In this document: piece by piece, positions 1 through 7,762 of the stretch
Layout of the letters: each line of letters opens with the position of its first letter
Numbering within the stretch: the first letter of the stretch is position 1
DNA from: Candidatus Gastranaerophilales bacterium
GTDB taxonomy: Bacteria; Bacillota; Clostridia; Lachnospirales; Lachnospiraceae
NCBI GenBank assembly: GCA_023663225.1
Contig: JAMPHU010000029.1
Location: forward strand, 1 to 36,512
Length of the DNA: 36,512 nt
Reading direction: 5' to 3'
Made by a program: the position numbers and the translations under genes
Notes under the pieces: model-generated
Database searches by the model: none
The model's input: only the letters and a program-made list of their open reading frames with translations
What the model was told of the DNA's origin: nothing

Positions 1-83
1 GACACTTGCTACTACCTTGGTTAAAAAGCAACTACATTTATGGCTGAACTGTTACGCAAAAGTTGACTGGGCACAAAAAACTC

Positions 84-112
84 TTGCATTTTGCCAGAGA
101 ACATGTTAAACT
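84..112 (+). promoter_or_regulatory. Candidate promoter of rplS
   Basis: A TTGCAT box (84-89) lies 17 nt upstream of TAAACT (107-112), and TG at 104-105 gives an extended -10. Transcription would start near 119 and leave a leader of about 70 nt before rplS. The leader holds a small CTGT-T-ACAG dyad. Firmicutes often carry an L19 leader RNA here, but I cannot confirm that fold. Bases 1-83 show no gene that I recognise. Confidence 0.5.
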
Positions 113-190
113 CTTACTGTTGCGAAAATGAGATGGTCCTCTGTTACAGAATGTATTAAGAACATCCAATTTTATAAAGGAGGCTCTATT

Positions 191-538
191 ATGAGTGATA
201 TTATCAAAGAAATTGAAGCGGAACAGTTAAAGGAAAAGGTAGACGAGTTCTCGGTGGGCGATACCGTAAAGGTATACAACAAGATCAAAGAGGGCAGCCG
301 CGAGAGAATCCAGGTGTTTGAAGGAATCGTGATGAAGAGACAGGGCGGCAGCAACCGTGAGACCTTCACCGTCAGAAAGACTTCCAACGGTGTGGGCGTG
401 GAAAAGACCTGGCCCTTACATTCCCCCAACGTGGAGAAGATCGAGGTAGTCAGAAGAGGTAAGGTGAGACGCGCGAAGCTGAACTACTTGAGGGGCCGCG
501 TGGGCAAGAGGGCAAAAGTAAAGGAAGTAGTTAGGTAA
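191..538 (+). CDS. rplS: 50S ribosomal protein L19
   Basis: Structural protein of the large ribosomal subunit, located at the 30S-50S interface. The 115-residue product has the family pattern: an acidic N-terminal helix, then [16 protein letters not shown], the [11 protein letters not shown] segment and a basic [18 protein letters not shown] tail. Length matches bacterial L19. The reading frame is open further upstream to 128, but ATG 191 is chosen because AAAGGAGG sits just before it and the family begins with this helix. It has its own candidate promoter and a terminator downstream, so it is probably a single-gene unit. In Bacillus rplS also lies next to rbgA, which fits the neighbourhood here. 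Confidence 0.97.
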   Translation: MSDIIKEIEAEQLKEKVDEFSVGDTVKVYNKIKEGSRERIQVFEGIVMKRQGGSNRETFTVRKTSNGVGVEKTWPLHSPNVEKIEVVRRGKVRRAKLNYLRGRVGKRAKVKEVVR

Positions 539-581
539 CAAGTGATGCTGTTCACAATGTGACCTGTGACAAACATGATAG

Positions 582-617
582 AAGGACAGTTGCTTTCGGC
601 GATTGTCCTTTTCTATT
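582..617 (+). terminator. Rho-independent terminator after rplS
   Basis: AAGGACAGTTGC (582-593) pairs along its full 12 nt (with two G-U pairs) with GCGATTGTCCTT (599-610), leaving a TTTCG loop, and is followed by TTCTATT. This is a good intrinsic terminator separating rplS from the signal peptidase operon. Confidence 0.8.
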
Positions 618-628
618 GCGAAAAAGTG

Positions 629-637
629 TGGTATACT
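629..637 (+). promoter_or_regulatory. Candidate extended -10 promoter of the lepB-rbgA operon
   Basis: TGG-TATACT is an extended -10 element just after the rplS terminator. The -35 position (609-614, TTTTCT) is poor, as is common with extended -10 promoters. Transcription would start near 644, about 20 nt before the chosen lepB start. Confidence 0.45.
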
Positions 638-662
638 TATAGGCAAAAGTGTGGTGTTTGCA

Positions 663-1241
663 ATGGCGCGAAACAGAGGTTTTGGTTTTTACAAGAGAAA
701 AAAGAAGATTAACGCCGCGCTGGTGCGTGAGGTATTCAACTGCCTTGTGGGGATCTGTGTGGCGGTCTTTCTTGCTGCGGTGGTCGAATACTTCTTTGGT
801 ATGACCACCAATGTGGTGGGTGTGTCCATGACGCCCACTCTCTACAACAGCCAACAAATATTTATAAACCGCATGACATATACCTTCACTTCCCCAAGGA
901 CGGGAGATGTGGTGATCTTTCTGCCCAACGGCAATGAAAATTCCCACTATTACGTGAAGCGCGTGGTGGCGGTCGCCGGCGATACCGTGCGGATCGAGGG
1001 CGGCGTGTTGTATGTGAACGACGAGGAGAGCGAATGGGTCACGGAAAAGATTCTGGACGCGGGCATCGCCGCCAACGAGTTTGTGTTGGAGAGCGGCGAA
1101 TATTTCTGCCTGGGGGACAATGTCAACAACAGTGAGGACAGCCGTTCCGCCAACATTGGGCCTGTCAAGGAGATCGATATGGTAGGAAAAGTCTGGTTTC
1201 ATATGAGCAGCGAGGAGACGGGAATCGGTTTTGTGAAATGA
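663..1241 (+). CDS. lepB: Type I signal peptidase (first copy)
   Basis: Membrane-anchored serine protease that cleaves signal peptides from exported proteins (family S26A). From ATG 663 the protein has 192 residues: a basic N-terminus (KRKKK), one TM helix at about 24-45, the catalytic serine in GVSMTPTL (Ser55), the catalytic lysine in YYVKRVVAVAGD (Lys99), and the C-terminal box YFCLGDNVNNSEDSR. No strong Shine-Dalgarno sequence precedes ATG 663; GTG 654 in the same frame is an alternative, and the extension to 603 would precede the predicted transcript. It lies 8 nt before rbgA. A second signal peptidase follows rbgA, so this genome has at least two paralogues with different substrate clefts. 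Confidence 0.93.
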   Translation: MARNRGFGFYKRKKKINAALVREVFNCLVGICVAVFLAAVVEYFFGMTTNVVGVSMTPTLYNSQQIFINRMTYTFTSPRTGDVVIFLPNGNENSHYYVKRVVAVAGDTVRIEGGVLYVNDEESEWVTEKILDAGIAANEFVLESGEYFCLGDNVNNSEDSRSANIGPVKEIDMVGKVWFHMSSEETGIGFVK

Positions 1242-1249
1242 GGTAGAAG

Positions 1250-2092
1250 ATGAATTATCAATGGTATCCTGGCCACATGACGAAGGCAAAGCGCATGATG
1301 CAGGAGAACATCAAGCTGATCGATTTGATCATAGAGCTGGTGGATGCGAGGATTCCCTTTAGCAGCCGTAACCCCGATATTGACGAGCTGGGCAGGAACA
1401 AGGCGAGGATCGTTCTGCTCAACAAGTCGGATCTGGCGGATCCTGCCTGGAACAAGGAGTGGATCCGATATTTTGAACAACAGGGGGCCCATGTTTTGGA
1501 GGTCAATTCCCGCTCAGGAGCCGGCGTCAGGCAAGTGTCAGCTTTGGTGCGGGAGGCGTGCAAAGAAAAGATCGAGCGCGACAAAAAGCGCGGGATCGTA
1601 AACCGGCCGGTGCGCGCCATGGTGGTGGGGATCCCCAATGTGGGCAAGTCCACCTTTATCAATTCGTTTGCCGGCAAGGCTTGTGCCAAGACGGGGAACA
1701 AACCCGGCGTCACCAAAGGGAAACAGTGGATCCGGCTGCAAAAGGATCTGGAGCTGTTGGACACCCCGGGAATTTTGTGGCCCAAATTCGAGGACAGGGA
1801 AGTCGGTATGCACTTAGCGTTTATCGGTTCTATGAATGACGAGATCATCATTATGGACGAGCTGGCATGTGATCTGTTGCGTTTGCTCAAGGCGCTTTAC
1901 CCACAGGCGTTGACTGCCCGCTATGATATCGAAGCGGTGGGCAGCGAGGCGGAAGTTCTCGCAGGCATCGCTAAGAGCCGCAACTGTTACAAAAAAGGAG
2001 AAAGCCTGGATCTGGAGAAGGCGGCGGGCATCCTCATAGAGGACTTCAGAAGCGGCCGTCTGGGGCGTATCACATTAGAACAGCCGCGATAA
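1250..2092 (+). CDS. rbgA: Ribosome biogenesis GTPase RbgA (YlqF)
   Basis: Circularly permuted GTPase needed for late maturation of the 50S subunit. The permuted order is visible in the 280-residue protein: G4 NKSD (58-61) comes first, then G1 GIPNVGKS (127-134), a G2-region GVTKG (153-157) and G3 DTPG (171-174). The N-terminal WYPGHM is typical of the family, and the C-terminal part is the helical RNA-binding domain. Length fits the Bacillus protein. It sits between two signal peptidase genes and upstream of rnhB; rbgA-rnhB adjacency is conserved in Firmicutes. A short GAGGTAG sequence precedes the start. Confidence 0.96.
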   Translation: MNYQWYPGHMTKAKRMMQENIKLIDLIIELVDARIPFSSRNPDIDELGRNKARIVLLNKSDLADPAWNKEWIRYFEQQGAHVLEVNSRSGAGVRQVSALVREACKEKIERDKKRGIVNRPVRAMVVGIPNVGKSTFINSFAGKACAKTGNKPGVTKGKQWIRLQKDLELLDTPGILWPKFEDREVGMHLAFIGSMNDEIIIMDELACDLLRLLKALYPQALTARYDIEAVGSEAEVLAGIAKSRNCYKKGESLDLEKAAGILIEDFRSGRLGRITLEQPR

Positions 2093-2115
2093 CGACAGAA
2101 AGGCAAGGTTTACTT

Positions 2116-2661
2116 ATGAACAAGGTATTGAAGGAACTGTTCAGCACGGGACTCTATCTGTTGTGTGTGCTGGGTATCACTTATCTGGTGACCACTTTTG
2201 TGGGGCAGAGGACGGAAGTGGAGGGATCCTCCATGGAGACGACGCTCTCCGACGGGGACAATCTGATTGTGGACAAGATGTCATACCGTTTTGGAGACCC
2301 GGAGAGATTCGACATCATTGTCTTTCCTTTTCAGTACAAGGAGGACACTTACTATATCAAACGTATCATCGGACTGCCCGGGGAGACGGTGCAGATCGAC
2401 GAGAAGGGCAATATTTACATCAACGGGGAGATTTTGGAGGAGTCCTACGGCAGGGAAGTGATCAGTCCTGATACGATCGGACTTGCGGCAGAACCCATCG
2501 AGCTGGGGGAGGACGAGTATTTTGTCATGGGCGACAACCGCAATAACAGCAGCGACAGCCGGACGGAGGTCGTGGGGAATATTCACCGCGACGACATTGT
2601 GGGCAGAGCGTGGATTCGAATCTGGCCTTTTGATCGTTTCGGCGTTTTGAAGCATCAGTGA
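2116..2661 (+). CDS. lepB: Type I signal peptidase (second copy)
   Basis: A 181-residue S26A signal peptidase. It has an N-terminal TM helix at about 10-29, catalytic serine in EGSSMETTL (Ser39), catalytic lysine in YYIKRIIGLPGE (Lys82) and the GDNRNNSSDSR box near the C-terminus. It lacks the basic N-terminal extension of the first copy and differs from it throughout, so it is an old paralogue and not a recent duplication. It starts 24 nt after rbgA, preceded by AGAAAGGCAAGG, and rnhB follows 28 nt downstream, which suggests one operon. It acts at the outer face of the cytoplasmic membrane. Confidence 0.94.
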   Translation: MNKVLKELFSTGLYLLCVLGITYLVTTFVGQRTEVEGSSMETTLSDGDNLIVDKMSYRFGDPERFDIIVFPFQYKEDTYYIKRIIGLPGETVQIDEKGNIYINGEILEESYGREVISPDTIGLAAEPIELGEDEYFVMGDNRNNSSDSRTEVVGNIHRDDIVGRAWIRIWPFDRFGVLKHQ

Positions 2662-2689
2662 CCAGGCAGGATTTGGATGGAGGAAGGGC

Positions 2690-3448
2690 ATGAAAAAAAG
2701 CGTGAAGGAGATAAAGGAGCAGTTTCAGGCAGCTTGCGAGGATGAGCTGCCTGAATTAATAGCGCTCTACGAGACCGACGAGAGAGAGGGCGTCCGCAGA
2801 CTTGTGGCGGCGGCTTTTAAAAGGCTGGATGCGCTGAAGGTGGAGCGTGCCCGCACGGAGAAATTGAAAGAGTACGAGAAAAAATATGCGGATTATACTT
2901 ATATATGCGGTATCGACGAGGTGGGGCGGGGCCCTCTGGCCGGTCCCGTGGTGGCGGGAGCGGTCATACTTCCCAAAGACTGTGAGATATTATATATAAA
3001 TGATTCCAAGCAACTCTCCGAAAAAAAGAGAGAGGAGCTTTATGAGGTGATCGCGAGAGAGGCCGTGGCGTGTGCGGTAGGGTATGCGTCTCCGGAGAGA
3101 ATCGACGAGATCAATATTTTGAATGCCACTTACGAGGCCATGCGGGAGGCGATCGGAAAATTGGATCCCGCGCCGGACATTTTGCTGAACGATGCGGTGA
3201 CGATCCCGGGCGTCGAGATTCCCCAGGTGCCGATCATCAAGGGCGACGCCAAGAGTATCTCCATCGGGGCGGCAAGCATTTATGCAAAAGTGACCAGAGA
3301 CCGGCTGATGGCGGAGTACGATAAGGTGTTTCCCGGCTATGGTTTCGCGGATCATAAGGGTTACGGGAGCGCCGCCCACATTGAGGCGCTCAAGGAGAAA
3401 GGCCCCACGCAGATCCACAGAAAGAGCTTTCTCAAAAATTTTTTGTAA
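2690..3448 (+). CDS. rnhB: Ribonuclease HII
   Basis: Endonuclease that cleaves the RNA strand of RNA-DNA hybrids and starts removal of single ribonucleotides from DNA. The 252-residue protein carries an N-terminal helical extension of about 68 residues, then the catalytic signature YICGIDEVGRGPLAGPVVAG (Asp76, Glu77), the NDSKQLS motif, LLNDAVTIPG with a further acidic residue, and GDAKSISIGAASIYAKVTRD. The long N-terminal extension is typical of clostridial and Bacillus RNase HII. The start follows GGAGGAAGGGC with good spacing. Confidence 0.96.
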   Translation: MKKSVKEIKEQFQAACEDELPELIALYETDEREGVRRLVAAAFKRLDALKVERARTEKLKEYEKKYADYTYICGIDEVGRGPLAGPVVAGAVILPKDCEILYINDSKQLSEKKREELYEVIAREAVACAVGYASPERIDEINILNATYEAMREAIGKLDPAPDILLNDAVTIPGVEIPQVPIIKGDAKSISIGAASIYAKVTRDRLMAEYDKVFPGYGFADHKGYGSAAHIEALKEKGPTQIHRKSFLKNFL

Positions 3449-3470
3449 CCAACATATGCGGAGGTTAGGT

Positions 3471-5321
3471 ATGAGACTCACTGATTTTTTTGCGGGCGAC
3501 AGGAAGATCTCGGACAGAGAAAGCGCCCCGAAACAAGTACCGGCGTCCAAAAGCGCCCTGGTGAATCGGCAGATACGTTCGCTTACGCCGGGACAGACGA
3601 TTCAGGGAGAGGTGGTCTCCCGCAACGGCAGCGAGGTACAGGTCAGAATGACCAATGACGTGGTACTCAATGCACGGTTGGACCAAAATATGAATTTGGA
3701 AGTCGGGAAAAATATGACTTTTGAAGTGCGCAATAACGGCAGGGCGCTCACTTTAAGTCCGCTCTTTGCCAATATGGCGACGGATCCTAACGCGCTCAAA
3801 GCTTTGGAGATGGCTTCTCTGCCCATCAATGAGACGACTGTGGGCATGACCAGGCTGATGATGGAAGCGGGACTTTCCATCGACCGAAATTCCATGCAGC
3901 AGACGTTTCGGGAGATCAATCAATATCCGGACACGGACATGTCCAATATCATCGATCTGCACAAGCTGGGACTGCCGGTGACGGACGAGAATGTGGCGCA
4001 GATCGAATCTTATAAAAATCTGACTTATCAATTAGTGACTGGCATGAACGAGGTGATGGAGGCGCTGCCCGAGGCACTGACCCATATGGTGCAAAACGGA
4101 AATGTGGAAGGGGCCGCCGCTTTGTTCGGAGAGCTTTTGGAACTGACAGGCGGGGAGCTTGAGACGATGGAGGCTGTCTTGCAACAGGAGGCGGGCAATC
4201 CGGAGGAAACCGCGGCCGCAGTGGAGGCGACCGACCAGGGGAGTACATCTGCCGCGGAAGGGAATCTCTTGCAGGAAGAGGGTAACCTTATGCAGGAAAA
4301 AGGCGGCATTTTGAGCGGGGAGAACGCCGCCGCATCCGCGAATATACAGGAAACAGTGACAGGGGAGAACGCGGAGGCCATGGGAAAGATGGCGAAGGGG
4401 TCTCTGCCTCTGCCGGAGGGCGCGCAGCCGCAGGAAAAGGCTGCGGGGCAGGTACAGACAGACGCCTTGGAGCAGCAGACCCGGGCGAAAGAAGGCGTTC
4501 TGGGCGATCGTCCGCTTTTTCAAAACCTCGCGGGAGAACTCTCCGAGATCAGTTTAAAATACACGGGAGAGACTTATCAGGGAGGAAACAATGCCGCAGA
4601 TTTGTTACAGTTTGCAGGGCAGCTTTTAAACAAGGGGATCGCCCGACATGACACAAGCTTGCTGCATGACCTTTTGGGGAGCGGCCGTCTGCAAAAGACG
4701 CTGGAGGCCGGCATGGAGAGACTTCTCACCATAACGCCCAAAGAGGTGGGGAAAGGCAGACAGGTGGAGGAGCTCTATCACCGTTTTGACAGGCAGCTAA
4801 AGGGGATCACCCAGGCATTGGAGGATGCGGGGCAGACTTCCACGCGCGCCTATCAGGCGACGACGAATCTGACGCAGAATGTGGACTTTCTTCACCAGCT
4901 CAACCAGATGTACACTTATGTACAACTGCCTCTGAAATTTCAGCAGGGAAACGCTCACGGGGATCTCTATGTCTACACGAACAAGAGAAGCCTGGCGGCG
5001 TCCGACGGAAAGGTCAGTGCGCTTCTGCATCTGGATATGGAGCATTTGGGTCCGGTGGACGTCTATGTGGCCATGCAGGATCAGAAGGTGAGCACCAGTT
5101 TTTATGTCCAGGACGACGATATGCTTGCCTTTATCTCGGCGCATCTGGATCTTTTGACGGATCGCCTGCAAAAGAGAGGATATGACTGCAAGTGTAAGAT
5201 GCAGGTGCGAAATAGCGGGGAGGATGAGAACGAGCAGGAAAACGGCGACGTCATCCGCACGCTTTTAGCGAACGAAGGCCGCATGACTCTGGCGCAGTAT
5301 GCGTTTGACGTGAGGGCCTGA
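3471..5321 (+). CDS. FliK-like hook-length-control-related protein (YlqG position)
   Basis: A 616-residue protein with no signal peptide or TM segment. Residues of roughly 20-110 form a small beta-rich domain (TIQGEVVSRNGSEVQVRM). The middle (about 235-390) is low-complexity, rich in Glu, Ala, Gln and Gly. The C-terminal 130 residues resemble the FliK C-terminal domain (LHLDMEHLGPVDVYVAMQDQ, then a helical RLQKRGYDCKCKMQV). ATG 3471 is chosen because GGAGG (3460-3464) precedes it; the frame is open further upstream inside rnhB. The FlhB-like gene follows directly. In Bacillus, ylqG and ylqH occupy the same place after rnhB. Function is unknown: FliK normally switches flagellar secretion specificity by contacting the FlhB C-terminal domain, but no flagellar genes are in the window. 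Confidence 0.75.
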   Translation: MRLTDFFAGDRKISDRESAPKQVPASKSALVNRQIRSLTPGQTIQGEVVSRNGSEVQVRMTNDVVLNARLDQNMNLEVGKNMTFEVRNNGRALTLSPLFANMATDPNALKALEMASLPINETTVGMTRLMMEAGLSIDRNSMQQTFREINQYPDTDMSNIIDLHKLGLPVTDENVAQIESYKNLTYQLVTGMNEVMEALPEALTHMVQNGNVEGAAALFGELLELTGGELETMEAVLQQEAGNPEETAAAVEATDQGSTSAAEGNLLQEEGNLMQEKGGILSGENAAASANIQETVTGENAEAMGKMAKGSLPLPEGAQPQEKAAGQVQTDALEQQTRAKEGVLGDRPLFQNLAGELSEISLKYTGETYQGGNNAADLLQFAGQLLNKGIARHDTSLLHDLLGSGRLQKTLEAGMERLLTITPKEVGKGRQVEELYHRFDRQLKGITQALEDAGQTSTRAYQATTNLTQNVDFLHQLNQMYTYVQLPLKFQQGNAHGDLYVYTNKRSLAASDGKVSALLHLDMEHLGPVDVYVAMQDQKVSTSFYVQDDDMLAFISAHLDLLTDRLQKRGYDCKCKMQVRNSGEDENEQENGDVIRTLLANEGRMTLAQYAFDVRA

Positions 5322-5346
5322 GAACTCGCCGGATGGGAGGAGCCAT

Positions 5347-5634
5347 ATGGCAAAGGAAAAGGAAAAAGAGAAAGTAAAACAGGCGATCGCGCTGGAATAT
5401 AATCCTTCCGAGGACGCTCCCAAAGTCATTGCAAGCGGCAGGGGCGTGCTTGCGGAGAAGATCATAGAGAAGGCGAAGGAGAGCGACGTCCCAATTCACA
5501 GGGACGACAAGCTGGCGGATACGCTCTCCAGGCTGGAGATCGGGGAGATGATCCCGCCGGAACTTTACGAGGTGGTGGCGGAGATCTTGGTGTTTGTGGA
5601 TTCCATGGATAAATTAAAGTCCAAGATCAAATAG
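5347..5634 (+). CDS. Stand-alone FlhB C-terminal-domain-like protein (YlqH-like)
   Basis: A 95-residue soluble protein related to the cytoplasmic domain of FlhB/EscU type III export gate proteins. The match begins at about residue 13 (AIALEYNP..DAPKVIASGRG) and runs through VPIHRDDKLADTL to a short helical tail. In FlhB this segment directly follows the NPTH autocleavage site. Here the protein begins after that point, so it corresponds to the released FlhB-CC fragment and has no self-cleavage motif. The N-terminus is a Lys/Glu run. It lies 25 nt after the FliK-like gene, preceded by GGGAGGAGCC. Pairing of the two genes suggests that their products interact, but the role is unknown. Confidence 0.8.
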   Translation: MAKEKEKEKVKQAIALEYNPSEDAPKVIASGRGVLAEKIIEKAKESDVPIHRDDKLADTLSRLEIGEMIPPELYEVVAEILVFVDSMDKLKSKIK

Positions 5635-5653
5635 AGGCGTAAAGGGGAACGAT

Positions 5654-6025
5654 ATGAATCGAAGACAGATCGGTTCCGACAAAGAACAACTGGCGGCTGA
5701 TCACCTGGAGAAATGCGGGATGCGGATCGTGGAGCGCAATTTCCGCTGTCCGATGGGTGAGATCGATATGATTGGATATCACGGGAAATATCTGGTCTTT
5801 GTGGAGGTCAAGTACCGCAGCGGCACGAACAGAGGCAGCGCAAAAGAGGCGGTGGATGGCAGGAAGCAGAGCCGGATTTGCAGGGCAGCGGACTGGTATC
5901 GGCAGGGGCATGGCCTGGGGGAGGATACTTGGGTGCGCTATGACGTGGTGGCGCTGCAAGGAGAAGAAATCTCCTGGATACAAAATGCGTTTCCCCACTG
6001 TTCTTCCAGGCGGGGACGAAGATGA
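5654..6025 (+). CDS. YraN/UPF0102 family nuclease-fold protein
   Basis: A 123-residue protein of the UPF0102 family, which adopts a restriction-endonuclease-like fold. The expected active-site pattern is present: Glu in the N-terminal helix, GEIDMIG with the acidic pair, and VFVEVKYR with the E-x-K. The family is usually encoded next to rnhB, as here, and is suspected of nucleic-acid processing, but its substrate is not established. The last residues (SSRRGRR) are a basic tail. The start is preceded by AAAGGGGAAC. PgeF follows after 37 nt. Length is normal for the family. Confidence 0.9.
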   Translation: MNRRQIGSDKEQLAADHLEKCGMRIVERNFRCPMGEIDMIGYHGKYLVFVEVKYRSGTNRGSAKEAVDGRKQSRICRAADWYRQGHGLGEDTWVRYDVVALQGEEISWIQNAFPHCSSRRGRR

Positions 6026-6062
6026 CAGGTCGGAGCAGACGAAAACCGGGTGGAGGCGGCCT

Positions 6063-7001
6063 ATGGCATATGAGATCAAACGCGCGAAACGGCAGGGGGA
6101 GGAACCTCTTTTTCGCAATACTTTTTTGCTGGAGCAGACACCGTTAGAGTACCTTACGTTTCCTCTTTTGGAGAGGACAGGGGTGGTCAGGCACTTGTTT
6201 ACCACCAGAACGGGAGGGGTCAGCGACGGAGAGTTCTCCAGCTTGAACTTGAGTTGGAATCGCGGCGACGATAGAGAACGTGTGTTGGAAAATTACAGGC
6301 GTGTGGGGCGTGTGCTTGGGATCGGCATAGACCGGATGACACTGTCCGTGCAGACGCATACCACCAATATTCGGGTGGTCACAGAAAACGACGCGGGAAA
6401 AGGACTTGTCAGACCTGCGGACTATCAGGATGTGGACGGCCTGATCACGGATGTGGAGCATCTTGCGCTGGTCACATCCTTCGCAGATTGTGTGCCGCTC
6501 TATTTTGTGGATCCGAAAAGACGTGTGATCGGTCTGGCCCATTCCGGCTGGCGGGGAACGGCCGAGCGGATGGGCGCCCATATGGTGGATGCCATGACAA
6601 AGCATTTTGGCAGCAAACCGGAGGAACTTTATGCGGCGATCGGCCCTTCGATCTGCCAGGACTGCTACGAGGTCAGCAAGGAGGTGGCGGAGCGCTTTGA
6701 GAGGCTCTCAGCGGAGAATGAGGACTTGGAAAGGGAGATTACAGAGAGCGGTTACCTGGGGGGCACAAGCGGACGATATTCCCGGATGCTCGAGGCGGGA
6801 AGGGAACCCGATAAGTATCAACTGGATCTGTGGAGAGCCAATCTTCTGATCCTGCGCGGCGCGGGTATACCGCTTTCTCATATCGCGGTGACGGATGTCT
6901 GCACCTGCCACAATCCCGATTATTTGTTTTCCCACAGGGCAAGTAACGGTAAAAGGGGAAATCTGAGTGCGTTTTTGATGCTGGAAGAGTACAAGGCATA
7001 A
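6063..7001 (+). CDS. pgeF: PgeF/YfiH family peptidoglycan editing factor (polyphenol oxidase-like)
   Basis: Member of the YfiH/LACC1 family. Members have been linked to editing of peptidoglycan precursors and to purine nucleoside phosphorylase/oxidase activities. From ATG 6063 the protein has 312 residues. It shows the family motifs HLFTTRTGGVS, QTHTTNI (metal-ligand His), SFADCVPLYF (Cys) and GLAHSGWRGT (His), then AIGPSICQDCYEV and the C-terminal CTCHNPDYLFSHRAS. The frame is open upstream to 5772 within yraN, but GGAGG (6052-6056) and family length favour ATG 6063. It is the last gene of the lepB-rbgA group; 52 nt separate it from the response regulator. Confidence 0.9.
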   Translation: MAYEIKRAKRQGEEPLFRNTFLLEQTPLEYLTFPLLERTGVVRHLFTTRTGGVSDGEFSSLNLSWNRGDDRERVLENYRRVGRVLGIGIDRMTLSVQTHTTNIRVVTENDAGKGLVRPADYQDVDGLITDVEHLALVTSFADCVPLYFVDPKRRVIGLAHSGWRGTAERMGAHMVDAMTKHFGSKPEELYAAIGPSICQDCYEVSKEVAERFERLSAENEDLEREITESGYLGGTSGRYSRMLEAGREPDKYQLDLWRANLLILRGAGIPLSHIAVTDVCTCHNPDYLFSHRASNGKRGNLSAFLMLEEYKA

Positions 7002-7053
7002 TGGGGTCGATGCGGTGTTTTTTAGGATGAGAGAAGATTAGGAGGAAGGATAG

Positions 7054-7746
7054 ATGGCGAATATTCTGGTTTGCGATGATGATAGGGAGATCGTGGATGC
7101 GATCGAGATTTATTTAAGTCAGGACGGATATCAGATCTTTAAGGCGTATGACGGAGAGCAGGCGCTTGCGATCTTGCAGAAGGAGGATATCCATCTGCTG
7201 ATCATGGATGTGATGATGCCCAAGCTGGACGGTATTCGGGCGACCTTGAAGATTCGGGAGAGCAGCAGTATTCCGATCATTATTCTCTCGGCAAAATCCG
7301 AGGACACGGACAAGATCCTGGGGTTAAATATCGGGGCGGACGATTATATCACCAAGCCGTTTAATCCTCTGGAGCTGGCGGCGCGGGTAAAGTCCAATCT
7401 GCGCAGATACACTTCTCTTGGCAGCTTAAACAGTGAGAGTAAGTCGCTCTATCAAGTGGGCGGTCTGGTGCTCAACGACGACACCAAGCAGGTGTTTGTG
7501 GACGGTGAAGTGGTGAAGATGACCCCCCTCGAGTACAATATCCTGCTGCTTTTGATGAAAAATAAAGGGCGCGTGTTCTCCATCAATCAGATTTATGAAA
7601 ATATCTGGAACGAGGACGCGATCGGAGCCGACAATACGGTGGCGGTGCATATCCGCCACATTCGGGAGAAAATAGAAATCAACCCCAAAGAGCCGCGTTA
7701 TCTGAAGGTAGTGTGGGGGGTCGGGTATAAGATCGACGAGCAATGA
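7054..7746 (+). CDS. OmpR/PhoB-family response regulator
   Basis: A 230-residue cytoplasmic transcription regulator. The receiver domain (1-120) has the acidic pocket CDDD (8-10), phosphoacceptor Asp52 in LLIMDVMMP, Ser79 and Lys101 in DDYITKPFNP. The winged-helix DNA-binding domain (about 130-228) shows MTPLEYNILLLLMKNKGRVFS and VAVHIRHIREKIE followed by YLKVVWGVGYKI. A strong AGGAGGAAGG sequence precedes the start. The kinase gene begins 16 nt after the stop, so the two form a two-component system. No regulon is evident from the window. The combination with a large multi-TM kinase resembles VanR/VanS-like envelope-sensing systems of Lachnospiraceae. Confidence 0.95.
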   Translation: MANILVCDDDREIVDAIEIYLSQDGYQIFKAYDGEQALAILQKEDIHLLIMDVMMPKLDGIRATLKIRESSSIPIIILSAKSEDTDKILGLNIGADDYITKPFNPLELAARVKSNLRRYTSLGSLNSESKSLYQVGGLVLNDDTKQVFVDGEVVKMTPLEYNILLLLMKNKGRVFSINQIYENIWNEDAIGADNTVAVHIRHIREKIEINPKEPRYLKVVWGVGYKIDEQ

Positions 7747-7762
7747 CAGGCGAGGCAGGTAA

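Noticed and set aside
2267-2461. Short overlapping plus-strand frames inside genes such as the second signal peptidase
   Set aside because: They lack ribosome binding sites and domains and sit inside well-supported genes; they are frame shadows.
5772-6062. N-terminal extension or YraN-PgeF fusion frame
   Set aside because: The upstream in-frame part is only the out-of-frame reading of yraN; PgeF has its own GGAGG and a normal length from 6063.
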